In this document: positions 35,734 through 47,116 of the stretch, one piece after another
Position numbering within the stretch: the stretch's first letter is position 1
Layout of the letters: each line of letters begins with the position of its first letter
DNA from: Gamsiella multidivaricata
Taxonomy: Eukaryota; Mortierellomycota; Mortierellomycetes; Mortierellales; Mortierellaceae
DNA: 64,000 bases
NCBI RefSeq assembly: GCF_025024155.1
Contig: NW_026251818.1
Span: 1 to 64,000 of the forward strand
Reading direction: 5' to 3'
Made by a program: the position numbers and the translations under genes
The notes under the pieces: generated by a model
Databases searched by the model: none
The model's input: the letters and a program-made list of their open reading frames with translations, nothing else
Told to the model about the DNA's origin: nothing

Positions 35734-36589
35734 TGTGCATGTATATAATGATCGACAGTAAAAGTCATGGGAAGCGTTCTCTTGCATGGTCGATGGGCAG
35801 TCTGAAAGAATTGTTGGACATTGGACTGATATTCGACAAGGAGACTCAGAGTTTTCTGGGGCGTTCATCTTCACCACGGACTTGTATAGTGTACATATCG
35901 TAATAAACTCAAAGCCACGCCTTCCGTATGCATCCTTCTTTGGGGTAAGGTGTTGAGGCGGTGTTGCCCTGTGCTTGGGCGGAGGATCTACCGGGGATGG
36001 TCTTCTTTTCAATGCGTGCTTGTGTGAGCGCTAGGTGCCACTGGCGATCCGTTTTCTATTTTCTATTTTAAGATCGATGGGCGGTGATTTGGGCGTAAAA
36101 TATGATAGCTATAAAAGAGGACGAAGAAGCACTCTTGTTCTTTACTTTCATCGTCCTCCTTCGACCCGTATCCACTTCCTCGCCCCTCCCCGCCTCCAAC
36201 CGTCTCAGCTGCTGTCAGAAGTCACCAGAAAGAAGTAAGTGTTCCCCACAACATTTGAAATACCTCAACATATCCCCGCAGGAATCCGCACTTGAGAAAG
36301 GCGCGTAGTATGAAAAAAAAAAAATTCATTTGTCGGAAAGTTCAAACATTTCTGAGCACTAAAGGATATCAAAGACCACTCATCGACCTTCGTCCCGATG
36401 ATGTTCATGCCCTGATCTCTTCCCTCCTAAACATCCGATTCCGATTCATCCTAACTAACCATCTCACACCCCAACACTCGCTGTTATATTTAGAGCAATT
36501 GAACCAGGACTCTGCCTTACGCCCTCTCGGTTCTTCACATTCATCACACACACCCCTCCCCAAATCTCGTCAACAACCTCAACCGCACT
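35734..36589. other. intergenic region with probable promoter and 5'-UTR intron
   Basis: A TATAAAAG lies at 36110-36117. About 120 bp downstream a good donor (GTAAGTG at 36234) and a later CAG at about 36281 could form an intron in the 5' UTR of the secreted-protein gene at 36590. A short CT/AC-rich leader precedes that ATG. No protein-coding frame is supported. Confidence 0.4.
36110..36117 (+). promoter_or_regulatory. TATA-like element upstream of the secreted-protein gene
   Basis: TATAAAAG, followed by a CT-rich initiator-like stretch. It is 473 bp from the ATG, which fits only if the 5' UTR is long or spliced, as the donor at 36234 suggests. Confidence 0.4.
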
Positions 36590-37330
36590 ATGAAGTTCTC
36601 AACAGCTGCCCTTGTCGGCGTGCTCTCCCTCGCTCTTTCCTACTTCCCGTCCTCAGTACAGGCCTGCGAGCGCGAATGTCAGGTGAATGTCTCGCACGCC
36701 TTCGCTGACAAGTACCAGATCGTCTCTAGCCATTACTTCACACTCCTCAACCGCAAAATCGAGGAATCCCTCTTCTATGGTATCCCAGTCGCCCAGACCC
36801 TGTCTCCTGCGGAATCAACAGCAGCGGTCAAAACCATCCAAGATTCCATCGTCAAGGCCCAGAATGCTTGGGATGTCACTATCTTCCCCACGGTCTTTGA
36901 CACGATCTTCAAGGACGAGCCCAAGTTTAAAGGCGACTGCAACCATCCTCATCGCGTGAGGCAGCCTCCACTGGGTGTTAATTGGACCATGCCCGATTGC
37001 CACAATATGGACTACATCTGCGGCAACCCACCCTCGATCTGTCATTTTATGCCGATGATCAAGCACAGGATCGTGAGGAAGCTGATTATGCAGCTGCAGT
37101 CCAGGGTCGACGGTGATGACTCGGATGTGTATACGAATTTCATTGCGCCAGCGTTGCAGACGCTGTTGACGGGGCAGACGAAATTGCAGCAGTATTCGGC
37201 CACGTTGCACGGAAATCTGAACCAAATTTTGGAGGCTGTCAAAAATGAACTGGACGAGTTTGCGGACGAGTCGCAGTGGAAGAGAGAGTGGGACATGGAA
37301 ATCAAGATCTTGCTCTTGACTTTCCCATAA
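36590..37330 (+). CDS. secreted cysteine-containing protein of unknown function
   Basis: Single exon, 246 residues. Residues 1-25 form a clear signal peptide (MKFSTAALVGVLSLALSYFP, then SSVQA before cleavage). The mature part begins CERECQVNVSHAFADKY and is largely helical. Further cysteines occur in GDCNHPHR, PDCHNMDYICGNPPSICHF, so three or four disulphides are plausible. N-glycosylation sequons occur (NVSH, NWTM). There is no transmembrane segment or GPI-like tail; the protein ends in a hydrophobic IKILLLTFP. I do not recognise a named family; lineage-specific secreted proteins of this kind are common in soil fungi. Codon use matches its neighbours. Confidence 0.75.
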   Translation: MKFSTAALVGVLSLALSYFPSSVQACERECQVNVSHAFADKYQIVSSHYFTLLNRKIEESLFYGIPVAQTLSPAESTAAVKTIQDSIVKAQNAWDVTIFPTVFDTIFKDEPKFKGDCNHPHRVRQPPLGVNWTMPDCHNMDYICGNPPSICHFMPMIKHRIVRKLIMQLQSRVDGDDSDVYTNFIAPALQTLLTGQTKLQQYSATLHGNLNQILEAVKNELDEFADESQWKREWDMEIKILLLTFP

Positions 37331-38176
37331 AGTATACTATATATCTACTTAGCAATAATAAACAATCCTTGAGCACTCAAAAGAAGATCTTCGCCTAGCT
37401 CGAAGTATCCTGGCGAGCCGTGAAAAGAAGGAGGACTTCCCTCTCAGTGACGCAGTAATCATCGGAAGGTAGATGCGTGCATAGCATGTCAGGCGGGCTG
37501 TCATTGAACACGATGGCCCATAATGCGGGGGAAGCGGGAAGCGGCTGGAAAGGCGAAGCACTTATGGGGATGCATAGAAGCATTGCCGCAGCGCAAAAAA
37601 AGGGGGGAGAAGCAATTGGTGAAGCGCGTTCTTGGCTGTGGAGCATAGACACTGACATAGACAGCACCGCGTCGGAATGAAAAAAAGACGGAGGGGGCGT
37701 AAAATAAAATTGATACGCAACTCTCGATTGACATCCCAGCAATCCCATCTCATCTCTATGAGCCCTAGCAAAAAAGGCCATGTTGCCAAGACTCCATCTT
37801 CTTCAGGAATGAGGAGTAAGGACAGAGAAGAAAGGAAGAAACCGCAACATGCCGAGAGTTGCTCCTACGGGAGCACTTCCAAAGCTGCTTTCGATGGATG
37901 AGGACACCCATCCGTGCGTGGACTGCGCGCATCAATTTCCTTTTCTGGAAAACGAGTCAATTCAACGCGGCCAGTGTTTTGCCAGGGGCCCTCTTTGCTG
38001 CACAGCCATAGTGATTCACATATAAATACCATGCAAACAACCTTCTTTCTTTCTTTCTTTTCTTTCTTTTCTTCTTTATAACCATCAGCACAACCGCTAC
38101 CAGCATCGAAAGCAACAACATCAGCAACACCATTCAGACCAACATTATCACACCTCACCTCGCCCAACACACAAGA
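37331..38176. other. intergenic region leading to a putative small gene
   Basis: No supported coding frame. The last 160 bp form a typical promoter: a TATA-like site at 38021 and a (CTTT)n-rich tract at 38042-38078. Confidence 0.45.
38021..38028 (+). promoter_or_regulatory. TATA-like element before the small Ser/Pro-rich gene
   Basis: TATAAATA, followed by a CTTT repeat tract and then an A/C-rich leader to an ATG at 38177 (spacing 149 bp). The arrangement resembles a strong fungal promoter. Confidence 0.45.
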
Positions 38177-38461
38177 ATGGCCCCCTCCCGTCGCTTCATC
38201 GTCACTTGCTCGCACCACTGCCACTGCAACCACGCTGCCGACCATGTCGCCGTCTCCATTGCATCCACAGCCGCTGCCACAACCACATCCACAACCAAGG
38301 CTTCATCCGCGCCTCTGCCCCTGCTCCCCACCCCTCCTTCATCCCCGCAATTGACGCCCTCGTCGTCCTCTGCGCCGGACTCGCCCGTGGGCCATGGCCA
38401 TATCCTGTGCCCCCCTGACGATCACCTCGAGACCCTGATCCTACCGACAGCCCAGCATTGA
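38177..38461 (+). CDS. putative small Ser/Pro/Thr-rich protein
   Basis: A 94-codon frame with a favourable start context (AAGAATGGCC) behind a TATA-like site. It begins MAPSRRFIVTCSHHCHCNH, with a Cys/His cluster, then a low-complexity Ala/Thr/Ser/Pro region, and ends HLETLILPTAQH. No family recognised. It could be a real small gene, or the first exon of a larger one, or a non-coding transcript with a chance frame. The promoter-like upstream region is the main support. Confidence 0.35.
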   Translation: MAPSRRFIVTCSHHCHCNHAADHVAVSIASTAAATTTSTTKASSAPLPLLPTPPSSPQLTPSSSSAPDSPVGHGHILCPPDDHLETLILPTAQH

Positions 38462-39470
38462 GCTCAACTGCAACTGCGGCTGCTCCATTGAACGAACACG
38501 CTACACTTCCCAGCGTTCGACCGTAACCCAATATCACATAGCATGAACATGCACATATGTGTCTGTGCCTCTGCAACAAACCCAAGCAACGTTCCCTCGA
38601 CCTCGGCACACCTCCCCCCTCCCTTCGTGCTTCGCGCTTGGCACATAGACCAGCAACAAATTTGCCGCGGAAGGGAAACAAACTTTGCCCGCGAGGCATG
38701 GACTGCAGCAGGAACATCCGACAAGCACGAATGGCTGTCCTTCTCCCACTGCGCAGAACAAAGGATATGTCAGCCAATTCGAACGACTTTTTAGTCGTCA
38801 TTTTGAAGTACCCTTGTTCCTTTGCTCAGGGTCTTCCTAGAAACAGGAAATCACAATAAATTTATATTTTATTTTATTTTTACAACCGACAAAGACAGGG
38901 ACCAATTGAGAGAGGAAGAAATATTCATCCGCACCAATGGAATGAATAAGCCGGCTACACAATATTTTTTTTTTTTCAGGAACCAGGAACAAGTTCATCT
39001 TTCGAACGTGTCTTCAAGGCGTTTCATCCACTGCGCCACAACTTCTTTTTTTTCCTGGTTCCCTCTCCTTGTTTGCCCAACATCCACAGTATCTCTGATA
39101 CCCAACACTTTTTTTCCTTTATCACACGCTTGCTTCGACATTTGAAAGCATGTCGATGCATGCTCTACATCCCCCTCTTAAATCTGAGCGTGAATCTCAA
39201 ATAAAATAGAAGTGTAATTGCACCCAACAACAAATGGACGCACATGCCAAGACGAGCGAGTACAGAAAAAACCCACATGGCTGAATATGAATAATGCAAT
39301 GCGGAAAGGTTTATTTGAAAGTTTTGATGAAGATCATCGTAATTTCTTGGTTTTTAGATTCCCGATAAATATATGAGATACATAAGACGATGGGTGAAAC
39401 GCATGCGTGCGCGCGTGAAAATGCAGCGCCAAAAGACGCCTTTCTGTTCCTTTTTTCCCGTCGTTCCATT
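38462..39470. other. 1-kb intergenic region, no gene seen
   Basis: It lies downstream of the putative small gene and downstream of chorismate synthase (both 3' ends face it). Several short T runs (about 38966-38977, 39045) occur. No supported feature. Confidence 0.5.
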
Positions 39471-41236
39471 TTACTCTGTCTTGGGCTTGGCGGCCTCGTC
39501 AACCTTGATGGCCTGACCGCCAGGCACCATCATGACAAAGGGAGCGGGGCGAAGAGGGGTATCGGGCATGGGGGGCAACAATGCAGCGGCGCTCTGTCTT
39601 GCCAGCTGGGCCATAACAGCACTATCGATCATTGAGCGTAGCATAAAAAAAACTCATCAGCGATCTGAACTTAATCAGTCTGAGCATAAAAACAGCAAAG
39701 GTAAAAGATACTTACTCCATGATGACCAAGGCTGCCATGGCCTCAACGATGGGTGTCGCTCTAGGGACAACACAGGGGTCATGACGGCCTCTCGTCGCCA
39801 AAACTCCATCGACACCATTATAACTCGTCGTCTTCTGCTCCTGACTGATCGTCGCCGGCGACTTGAATCCGATCCTGAAGTAAATATTCTCTCCGTTCGA
39901 GATACCGCCCTGGATTCCACCAGAGTAGTTGGTCTTCGTTCCAAGGACCTTCTGTCCCTTGCGTCCGACCTTGGCCACCCAGGCATCGTTATGCAAATGG
40001 CCCGGAACCTGCGTGCCGCCGAATCCAGATCCGATCTCAAAGGCCTTTGTGGCCGGGATCGACAACATCGCATGCGCAAGCTTGGCCTCCAATTTATCGA
40101 AGCAGGGCTCACCCAATCCAGTGGGCACGTTGCGGATCACGCAGGTGACGGTGCCTCCGATCGAATCGTTTGCCTCCTTTGCCTCGATAATACGCTAAAT
40201 AACAAAGAGAGGGGAAGGGGTCATCGACAAAAAAGGTAAACAATGTTTAGGCCCGAATTACCTTATCGCATAACAATCGACGCCGTGATCAAAAATTCTT
40301 ATGTGCTCTACCTGAGTCATCTTCTTAGAAATCTCCTTGTCGGGACACCGAGTAGCCTCCGCATCGATCATCTCGCGAGTCACCGTGCTCAACAACTCCA
40401 CAAACTCCTCCGAGGGTGTGCCCTTCTCGTTCTGTTCCTCAATGAAGGGCATCGCAACCTTGCCGACCGAGGACACAAATGCTACAACCTCGGTTCCAAA
40501 CGCCTCCTTCAGGAACTTTTCTGCCACAGCTCCAGCAGCGACACGACCTGACACAACCGAATAAATAAAACAACAACAACAACATACACACCACACACAC
40601 GAAAAGTAAAGTACACGACATTAGAATTTCCGAGCTACTTTCATGCAATCCGTTCAATTAACACGGCACCATAGGAGCACGTGTTATACCCTCCCTGTTT
40701 CCTTACCAATAGTCTCGCGAGCACTAGCGCGTCCGCCGCCCGACGAAGCCTTCAGTCCGTACTTGAGCAAGTATGTCCAGTCGGCATGGGAGGGGCGAGG
40801 GTACAGATCTGTCTCGGTATAGTCGTGAGGGCGCTGATCCTGATTGGGCACCGTCAATCCAATGGGAGTGCCCAACGTGTGTCCAAATTCTGTGCCGGAC
40901 ATAATTGTCACCCTGTCCTTCTCATCGCGCTGTAATCGCACATGGGAAATCAATCGAGTCAATTCAGTGGATATTTTATCACCAAAAAGAAAAAAAAAAG
41001 AAAAAAACACCCATTTGATAAAGAACACAAATGCAAAATGAACACTCAACAGAAAGTAGTTAGCTTACAGGAGTGGTCAGGTTGCTTTGACCAGGGCGTC
41101 TGCGGGTCAGTTGTGGCTGAATATCGTCCTCGGTCAAGGCGAGTCCGGGTGGGCACCCATCAATGATACAGCCGACGCCCTTGCAGTGTGACTCTCCATA
41201 GGTCGTGACACGGAAGTGAGTTCCAAAGGTTGACAT
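39471..41236 (-). CDS. ARO2: chorismate synthase
   Basis: Five exons: 41236-41069, 40929-40707, 40547-40312, 40194-39716 and 39621-39471; 418 residues. It catalyses the last shikimate step, EPSP to chorismate, using reduced FMN. Signatures visible: [20 protein letters not shown] at the N-terminus, [59 protein letters not shown], and [20 protein letters not shown]. Fungal enzymes are often bifunctional with flavin reductase activity; no extra domain is visible here. Two of the introns are A-rich. It is in tandem with the glutamate-cysteine ligase gene (388 bp between its start codon and that gene's stop), but each should have its own promoter. Confidence 0.96.
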
Positions 41237-41624
41237 GGTAAAGTCCTGTTTATCTTCTTGTGATGGCGGTGGTGATTCAAGGAATGGTGCTGTACAAGTT
41301 CTTGCTGATGTCGCGAAGAATGGGTCGGAGATATGGTTCTTATTTCTGAAATAGGATAGGGAAGTAAGGGTGACTCAAGAAGCTGGGACAACTGACTGTG
41401 CTCGATATTGCGCAGAATATGAAGGCTTAGTATCTGACACAGTCACCACCTTCGAGTCATAGCTCCATGAACGCGGCGCCAGGCACAGCTCTGAAAAGAG
41501 TGGTACTCACACACACAGGGTTTCGTTTCCGCCGAGCATAAACAGCATCATGAGGATTATTACTCATGCATTTTTTATTTCATTTCTGTCCGGGCCATTG
41601 TAACCCATATCTATATTTTGTTCC

Positions 41625-44229
41625 TCATACAGAAAAGTTGCCCAGAAGTTCCGGCACCTGGACCTCGCCCGTGTTGATCTTCTCCACCATCTTGACCAGG
41701 TCGTAATTAATCTTCTCCGATACCACAGAGTCCTGCTTATAATCCGGATGGTTCTGCACAAACTGCCTCATCCACGACGCCGCCGTCATCAGCGTACCGT
41801 TCGCACGTTTCTTGATCAACTCCAAATACTTGCTAATCTCGCACCGTGTTTCAATGTCGATGTTCAGCGTATTCAAATAATTGTTGACAAGACCCAGCAA
41901 ACCAGGGAATCCCTTCTCAGAGCTGCCGTTGATAATCTCGTCAATCGTCATCAGCTCGTACTCGTCCGAGCGATCCATTCCTGCTGAAAGATGAGCGTGT
42001 GCGCTTGTAGTCGTTCCACGAGGCAGGGTCGCATTGGCCACAAGGGGTGATCCAGAGGGTGTTCCTGCTGCTGGGGTGCCAGGGCGGGACTGAGGGAAGA
42101 TTTGCTTACGGAAGTGGAACTTCTCCTGCAAGACAGCATTCCTATGATGGGCCACTTTCATGTTCTCATCCACCTACAAAATCATGAATAGGATCAAAAA
42201 AACTGTTAGCAACACTCTGAAAACTGGATATAGTTATTTCAATTCGTATTCAGCACAACAGGATCACATAGCTTACCTTGGAAATGGGAATGTAAAAGTT
42301 AGTGTTGAAGCTGAGAACAGCACGGGTGACAAGGACAATAAAGATCGCAAATGCCGCATTCTCAAAGTCTGTGAGCTGAATTTCCATAGATCGGAACTCG
42401 ACACGCCAGCCAATGGGGCTCGTCTTGGAGGGCGGGGGCTTGAAGCGCATGGTCTGCCAATTTGTGCTCTGCAGGTTCTCAAAGTGATCCGTGCTCTCAT
42501 GATCATCAACGTTCAGCAGCTCGTGGAAAATGACCAGAGGATCGCGGATAAAGAGATGGGAGATATGGCGGGCGAGCAGGTCGTCGATGCCGTTCTCGGA
42601 CAGCTTCTTGTAAATGTCCTTGTCGTAAACCAGGGGTATATCGTTGTACTCGGGTTTGTTATTCGGGTCGTTGGAGATGTACGAGTCAATCGAATCGTAG
42701 CGCGACTTTGCAATCTTGTACTTGTTGTCCTTCAGTGGCTAGTAAGAGATCGTAAGATGATGCAGAAATGGTGCCATTTGACGTTCAGCACGCGTAACAC
42801 TCAAAGATTTTTTCGTTATTTGCAACACATGGTCACAAACAGATGTGTAAGTAATATCCACACAATTTTTTTTGCCAAACGTTGATCGCAGTACCTTCAG
42901 TCCTCGCTCTTCCTCGGTTCTGTCGTCGACGGATTGAGCAATCACGTTCCATCTGCAATCCACATCGCTTAAATATCCGCGGTAGATCGGTGCAGCTGCT
43001 GTCAAAGCAAGCATGATGGGTCCCAATGTCGCCATCTGATCATAGATCTTACGAGCCTCCTCAACATTAACAGCCTGGAAGGTGATTTGCAGACAACAGC
43101 ATCCCATGCCAAAGGCCATAGCGTCCATGTAAATATGATCCGGCAGCGCAGCGCCCTCTTCAATTGCATTCTTGTCCTCGGGATAATCGTGAAAAGTCGG
43201 GATAGTGGGGTCAATGAATGGCTTGGGCGTGTTCTTGTCATGGAAGATAGGCATGTTGATTGCCACCTTGGATCCACGGCGCCGGCGAATATTCGCAGTC
43301 AACGTTCTGATCAATTGAGTTGAGAGAGATGTACAACGCTTGAGTATCAAGGGAAAAAAAAAAAAATGGCGACTTTGACCATTGACACTCTTCGCTCATA
43401 AAGTAACTTGGCAAGAATGCTGTCCTGTCGAAAACTTACGGAAAGCGAGCGTGGGCATTGATAATCTCGTCAGGCACGAAAAGACTGCGGGCAGCAGGTC
43501 CATGGGGCTCGTGATGGGGATCCAGACCGTCACCAGCACATCCAAGACGCGGGTACGATGTCAAAGTGAGAGGAACCTCATTCGGCTTCATGAATTTCTT
43601 GGCCAGTTCACGTCTATCATTCAGAGAAATAAGAATTAAGCAGCTGTGTTAGCACTTTTTGGAGCCTGAATGCCTAAGTGCCGATTGGAAATTCAAAGCA
43701 GTACCTAAGTTTCATATTCCGTTCGACGGCCAGCAGATCGCGAGGAAGACCCATGTAGGGCTCGCCAGGAGTGCCCTCCAGCATGTAGCGACCATACTCT
43801 GGATGCCAGGAGGAGTTGACTAGCAGTCTTTTGAGAACAGATTAGCTTAGTCGAGTTAGCAATAGGACAGTTTGCTTGGTTTTTTACAACGTAACCATGG
43901 CATTGGCATTGGTATTGGTATTGGACCGGTCGATCTTGCTCGCACTTTACTTACTTCTTGGCAGGGTTAATCATTGCCTCCTCCTCTTCCTTGGCCAGCT
44001 CCTGGAGGATTTCCCAGACACGCAGACTGAGCTTGGCACGCTGGTTCTTATCGTCGTAGCTGATAACCATGTACTCGATCTCATCGCCCCAGAGAAGACA
44101 GTCTTTCTGGGAGTCCTTGGTAGCTTCCCAGAGGTTGAGAAACTGAATGATACCGTGGGTGCGGACGTGGTCGGCGTACTGTTTGGCCTCCTCCCAAGGC
44201 ATGGGTGTTCCGAGCGACAGCAGACCCAT
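41625..44229 (-). CDS. GSH1: glutamate-cysteine ligase catalytic subunit
   Basis: Six exons: 44229-43955, 43827-43705, 43613-43440, 43306-42895, 42738-42277 and 42173-41625; 664 residues, normal for the eukaryotic (type 3) enzyme. It joins Glu and Cys with ATP, the rate-limiting step of glutathione synthesis, in the cytosol. The N-terminus has [20 protein letters not shown] and [15 protein letters not shown] (metal/ATP site). Then come [48 protein letters not shown] and [19 protein letters not shown], all family landmarks. Exon 2 begins at an AAAAG acceptor rather than the nearby CTAG, as required by phase. The last exon carries a low-complexity insert ([15 protein letters not shown]). Confidence 0.95.
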
Positions 44230-44574
44230 GGTGTATGAATGAGTGGTTGGATGAAGAGGAAAGGAAACGGAATGAGAGAAGAGAGGGAGAGAAGGGAAGG
44301 AAGCGTGTAAAGAGAGGAGGAGGAGGAGGAAGAGAAGAGAACTTAGGAATAAAAAGAATAAGGTACAGTTGCTGGAGGCCAACACTGCTAACACAAACAC
44401 AAACACGGTCCACGTTGGGAAGGAGCGCAATTGGCCGTGAGAAGGAAAACGGTGTTCCCTCCTTCCCCTTAACACATTAGTAATTGATAGAAAAATTTTC
44501 GGCGCACCTTCTGCTGCGATCGAGGAAAGGACACAGAACCCAAAAGCCTAAAGGATCCACGCAACAGGTACGAA

Positions 44575-44657
44575 GCAGCCCCCACCCCCCATTGGGGGCT
44601 GCAGTAGGAGGCCTATGTCGTGGGAGCCCCTTGGCCACGACATGGCGCGCTAGGCCT
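44575..44657. repeat. two adjacent inverted repeats (stem-loops)
   Basis: First hairpin: GCAGCCCCC (44575-44583) pairs perfectly with GGGGGCTGC (44594-44602). Second: ATGTCGTGG (44615-44623) pairs perfectly with CCACGACAT (44635-44643), enclosed by AGGCCTA (44609-44615) and TAGGCCT (44651-44657). They are about 350 bp upstream of the GSH1 start. They could fold in RNA or as a cruciform, or bind a dimeric factor; function unknown. Confidence 0.7.
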
Positions 44658-45025
44658 ATTTTTAGCTCCATCCTTGCTGACGAATCCAACAAACATGTAG
44701 ATATCCCAACGTATCATCGGCTCAATTGACCCCAGTTATCAATTGCAAAGTAGGTTTCCCTCTGGCCCGCAATATGGCTCTACTCTCTCTTCATGGGCGG
44801 AAAATGCGACTGCGCAGAGACACTCGTATGTATGGCAACAACTGACGCGAGGCGTTGCCACTAAACGCGTCCTTGGCTAGCTCCGACTACGCCCATACGT
44901 ACACAAACACACTCACTGCTCATCATGTACGTTGCGGTGCCTACATCCCTTTCAGGGACCACGTCCCTATGTTCTGGACTTGGGCTGGAGATGTGCTTCC
45001 CATCGGCATACGCCTAATGTTTCTT

Positions 45026-45108
45026 CGGTCCCTTTTTACAGCGGCTTTTTTTTCTTTTTTTTTTATTAACATAAATCCCCATGAGCACCGGTCCCTTTTT
45101 ACAGCGGC
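45026..45108 (-). mobile_element. micro-retroposon with poly(A) tail and 20-bp target-site duplication
   Basis: CGGTCCCTTTTTACAGCGGC occurs exactly at 45026-45045 and 45089-45108. The 43-bp insert between them (45046-45088), read on the minus strand, is GTGCTCATGGGGATTTATGT, then TAATAAAAAA and an A-rich tail of about 20 bases with one G. The body does not match the 1.6/7.7-kb family, so a different RNA was copied. An AATAAA-like signal right at the tail suggests an mRNA 3' end, 5'-truncated during insertion. Confidence 0.75.
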
Positions 45109-45572
45109 GGGAATGTGTCGAGCCTAGATATTTTCACTCGGTCGTGTGGAAGACACGCTCTTCGATTCGTCCAACAGGACACACCTTTGTGCGGCCTGTA
45201 TGCGTGTGTTTGTGGTTTGATTCCATGCAACTAATTTGGCTGAGGAAAGAAAAAAGAAGATTGGGAAGACACAAAAGTCCAATAATCCGGGAGTGCAAAC
45301 AGGGCCCAGCTGAGCCCCACCAACAGTCAAGGATTGACTTTTACTAATTCAGGTACACTCTTTTTTTTACCGCGGGGCAGCACCATCGGTCGGGACGACC
45401 TCAACGACTCGCGAGAGCACTTGCTCATCCTTCTGAATTCCTTTTCCTCATTCCTTTTTCTAGGGACTCGATTCTCATCTCATCTTCTTTCCTCTATTCC
45501 TTCTTTCTCTCTCTCGTCCCCACCAAACATCACCACCAACCACCCAAGTGCGATACTATACTATATCCCATC

Positions 45573-47116
45573 ATGGCTCCAGCTGTCCCACCCGCGGTCA
45601 TCTTCGACCTTCAAAACGTCCACACAGCACTCTCTGCCCCTGTGCCTGACCAAGAAGCCCTTGTCAACATCATTGGTATGTGTCTCTGTTATGGTGCACT
45701 TTGCCAGGAAATCCCCCCCTTTTACATCCCTTCTATTGTACATGTACCTGATTGGCCCACATGTTATCCCCTCTACTAATTGAAAACGAATACCTATAGG
45801 ACGAAGAGAGTACCAGCAGTTGGTTAACCTTGCTCGCCACTACAAGGCCACGTACTCGGTCGATCTTTCCGCAGAGCTCAACAGGCGCATCATCGGAAGC
45901 GTGGGATCATTACTGGCGGGTGCCTGTCAGCACAAGATTTTGGCTCAAGTTCACTACCTTCATCGTGCAGGCAAATCCAACCGCAAGTACGAGGCCCTGA
46001 GGAAGAAGGACACCGCTGTCGAGGTCTTTTGCGAGGCAAGTTATTTTATTTTTGCATCTTTGCGCTCACTGCATCTACACCGCTCGTTTTTCTCGCTCGG
46101 TGCACCGCTCAAGCACCGCTTATGCATTGGTCATGTTTGTGGGTATCACCATGCAGGAAAGAACGTGTGGAAGGCAAAATAAATGAAGTAAGCACAGATA
46201 AAGAAACGAAACCAATCTGACATGGGAGCAACATCCCGTTTTCTTATAGATCTTGGTGGGAAGAACCCCCGAGGACTTACGGGAACTCCGCGAGGCGTTT
46301 ACCGCTGTGCACAATGCTGACATCCAGGCGCACGTTCTCTCCTACCTTAAAGATGATCTCACCAAGACCTTTTTCATTGACATCCTCAAGGTAAAATATA
46401 CATTTGCATGGCTCCAGAAACAAAAGCAGCAACAGCAAATAGTTTTGTTTCATGGGTAATGTACTAATTTTTTTAACATTCTTTTCTTTTTTGTTACTCT
46501 TTTTCAAATAAATTATTTCCGGCGGTACAGGACAAGGAAGATAAGCCTGTGGAGAATGTCGGGGCAGAGATCGAGCGCCTGCACCAACTGCTCCAAGCAC
46601 AGGAAATCCCCGCGTTGCTCAAATACGTTTCCTCGCTCACCACAGCTCAGCTCCATACCGTCGTCAAATCTTACAATGCCCACTACATGGACGCGCACGT
46701 AGTGACGACCATTGAGAAAAACTTCAAGCACAAAGGCGAACATATTGATATCATCCTGTTTACAATCATGCAGGCGGCCGACCCTGCCCGCCATGTTTCC
46801 CTGTTGTTTGAAGAGTCGATGTCGGGCCTGGGTACCAATGAGGATCAGCTTTCGAGACTGGTCGTAGTTAACCGCGGAAAGTTCATGGATAAGGTCAAGG
46901 CCACATACCAAATGGACTACAGCCGTACTTTGGCGGACCGTGTCAGGGTAAGTCGCGTTTTCTGATTGGTATAAGATCGATAGGACACGTCCATATTCTG
47001 GCGCACGGGAAATGTACGGTATTGCTCATCGCATTCTCCCCTTGTTCATTTCATAGGGAGATACATCGGGTCTTTATAGCAACTTGATCTGTCATATGAT
47101 TAACCAAACCATCTAA
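45573..47116 (+). CDS. annexin
   Basis: Five exons: 45573-45675, 45800-46035, 46250-46390, 46531-46947 and 47057-47116; 318 residues, the usual size for a four-repeat annexin core. Annexins bind acidic phospholipids in a calcium-dependent way at membranes. Landmarks: RREYQQLVNLARHYKATYSV, EILVGRTPEDLRELREAFT, FEESMSGLGTNEDQLSRLVV (the one well-kept GLGT-type calcium loop), and the terminal GDTSGLYSNLICHMINQTI. Other repeats have degenerate calcium loops, so calcium affinity may be low. The intron after exon 2 must start with GC (GAG|GCAAGT): no GT donor keeps the frame into EILVGRTP. The start MAPAVPPAVIFDLQNVH is preceded by a CT-rich leader. Confidence 0.9.
46036..46249 (+). other. GC-AG intron in the annexin gene
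   Basis: The donor reads GAG|GCAAGT, the consensus for GC-AG introns, and the acceptor is CTTATAG. The exons on both sides are in phase 0 and join VEVFCE to ILVGRTPED. The intron is 214 bp. Confidence 0.8.

Larger units (their letters stand above)
44230..45572. other. 1.3-kb divergent intergenic region with stem-loops and a micro-retroposon
   Basis: It separates the start codons of glutamate-cysteine ligase (-) and annexin (+). It contains two strong inverted repeats (44575-44657) and a 43-bp poly(A)-tailed insertion with 20-bp flanking repeats (45026-45108). A CT-rich leader precedes the annexin ATG (45455-45530). Confidence 0.6.

Noticed and set aside
46036..46060. GT donor a few bases downstream (AAGTTATT) instead of the GC donor in annexin
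   Set aside because: It shifts the phase and breaks the frame into the next exon.
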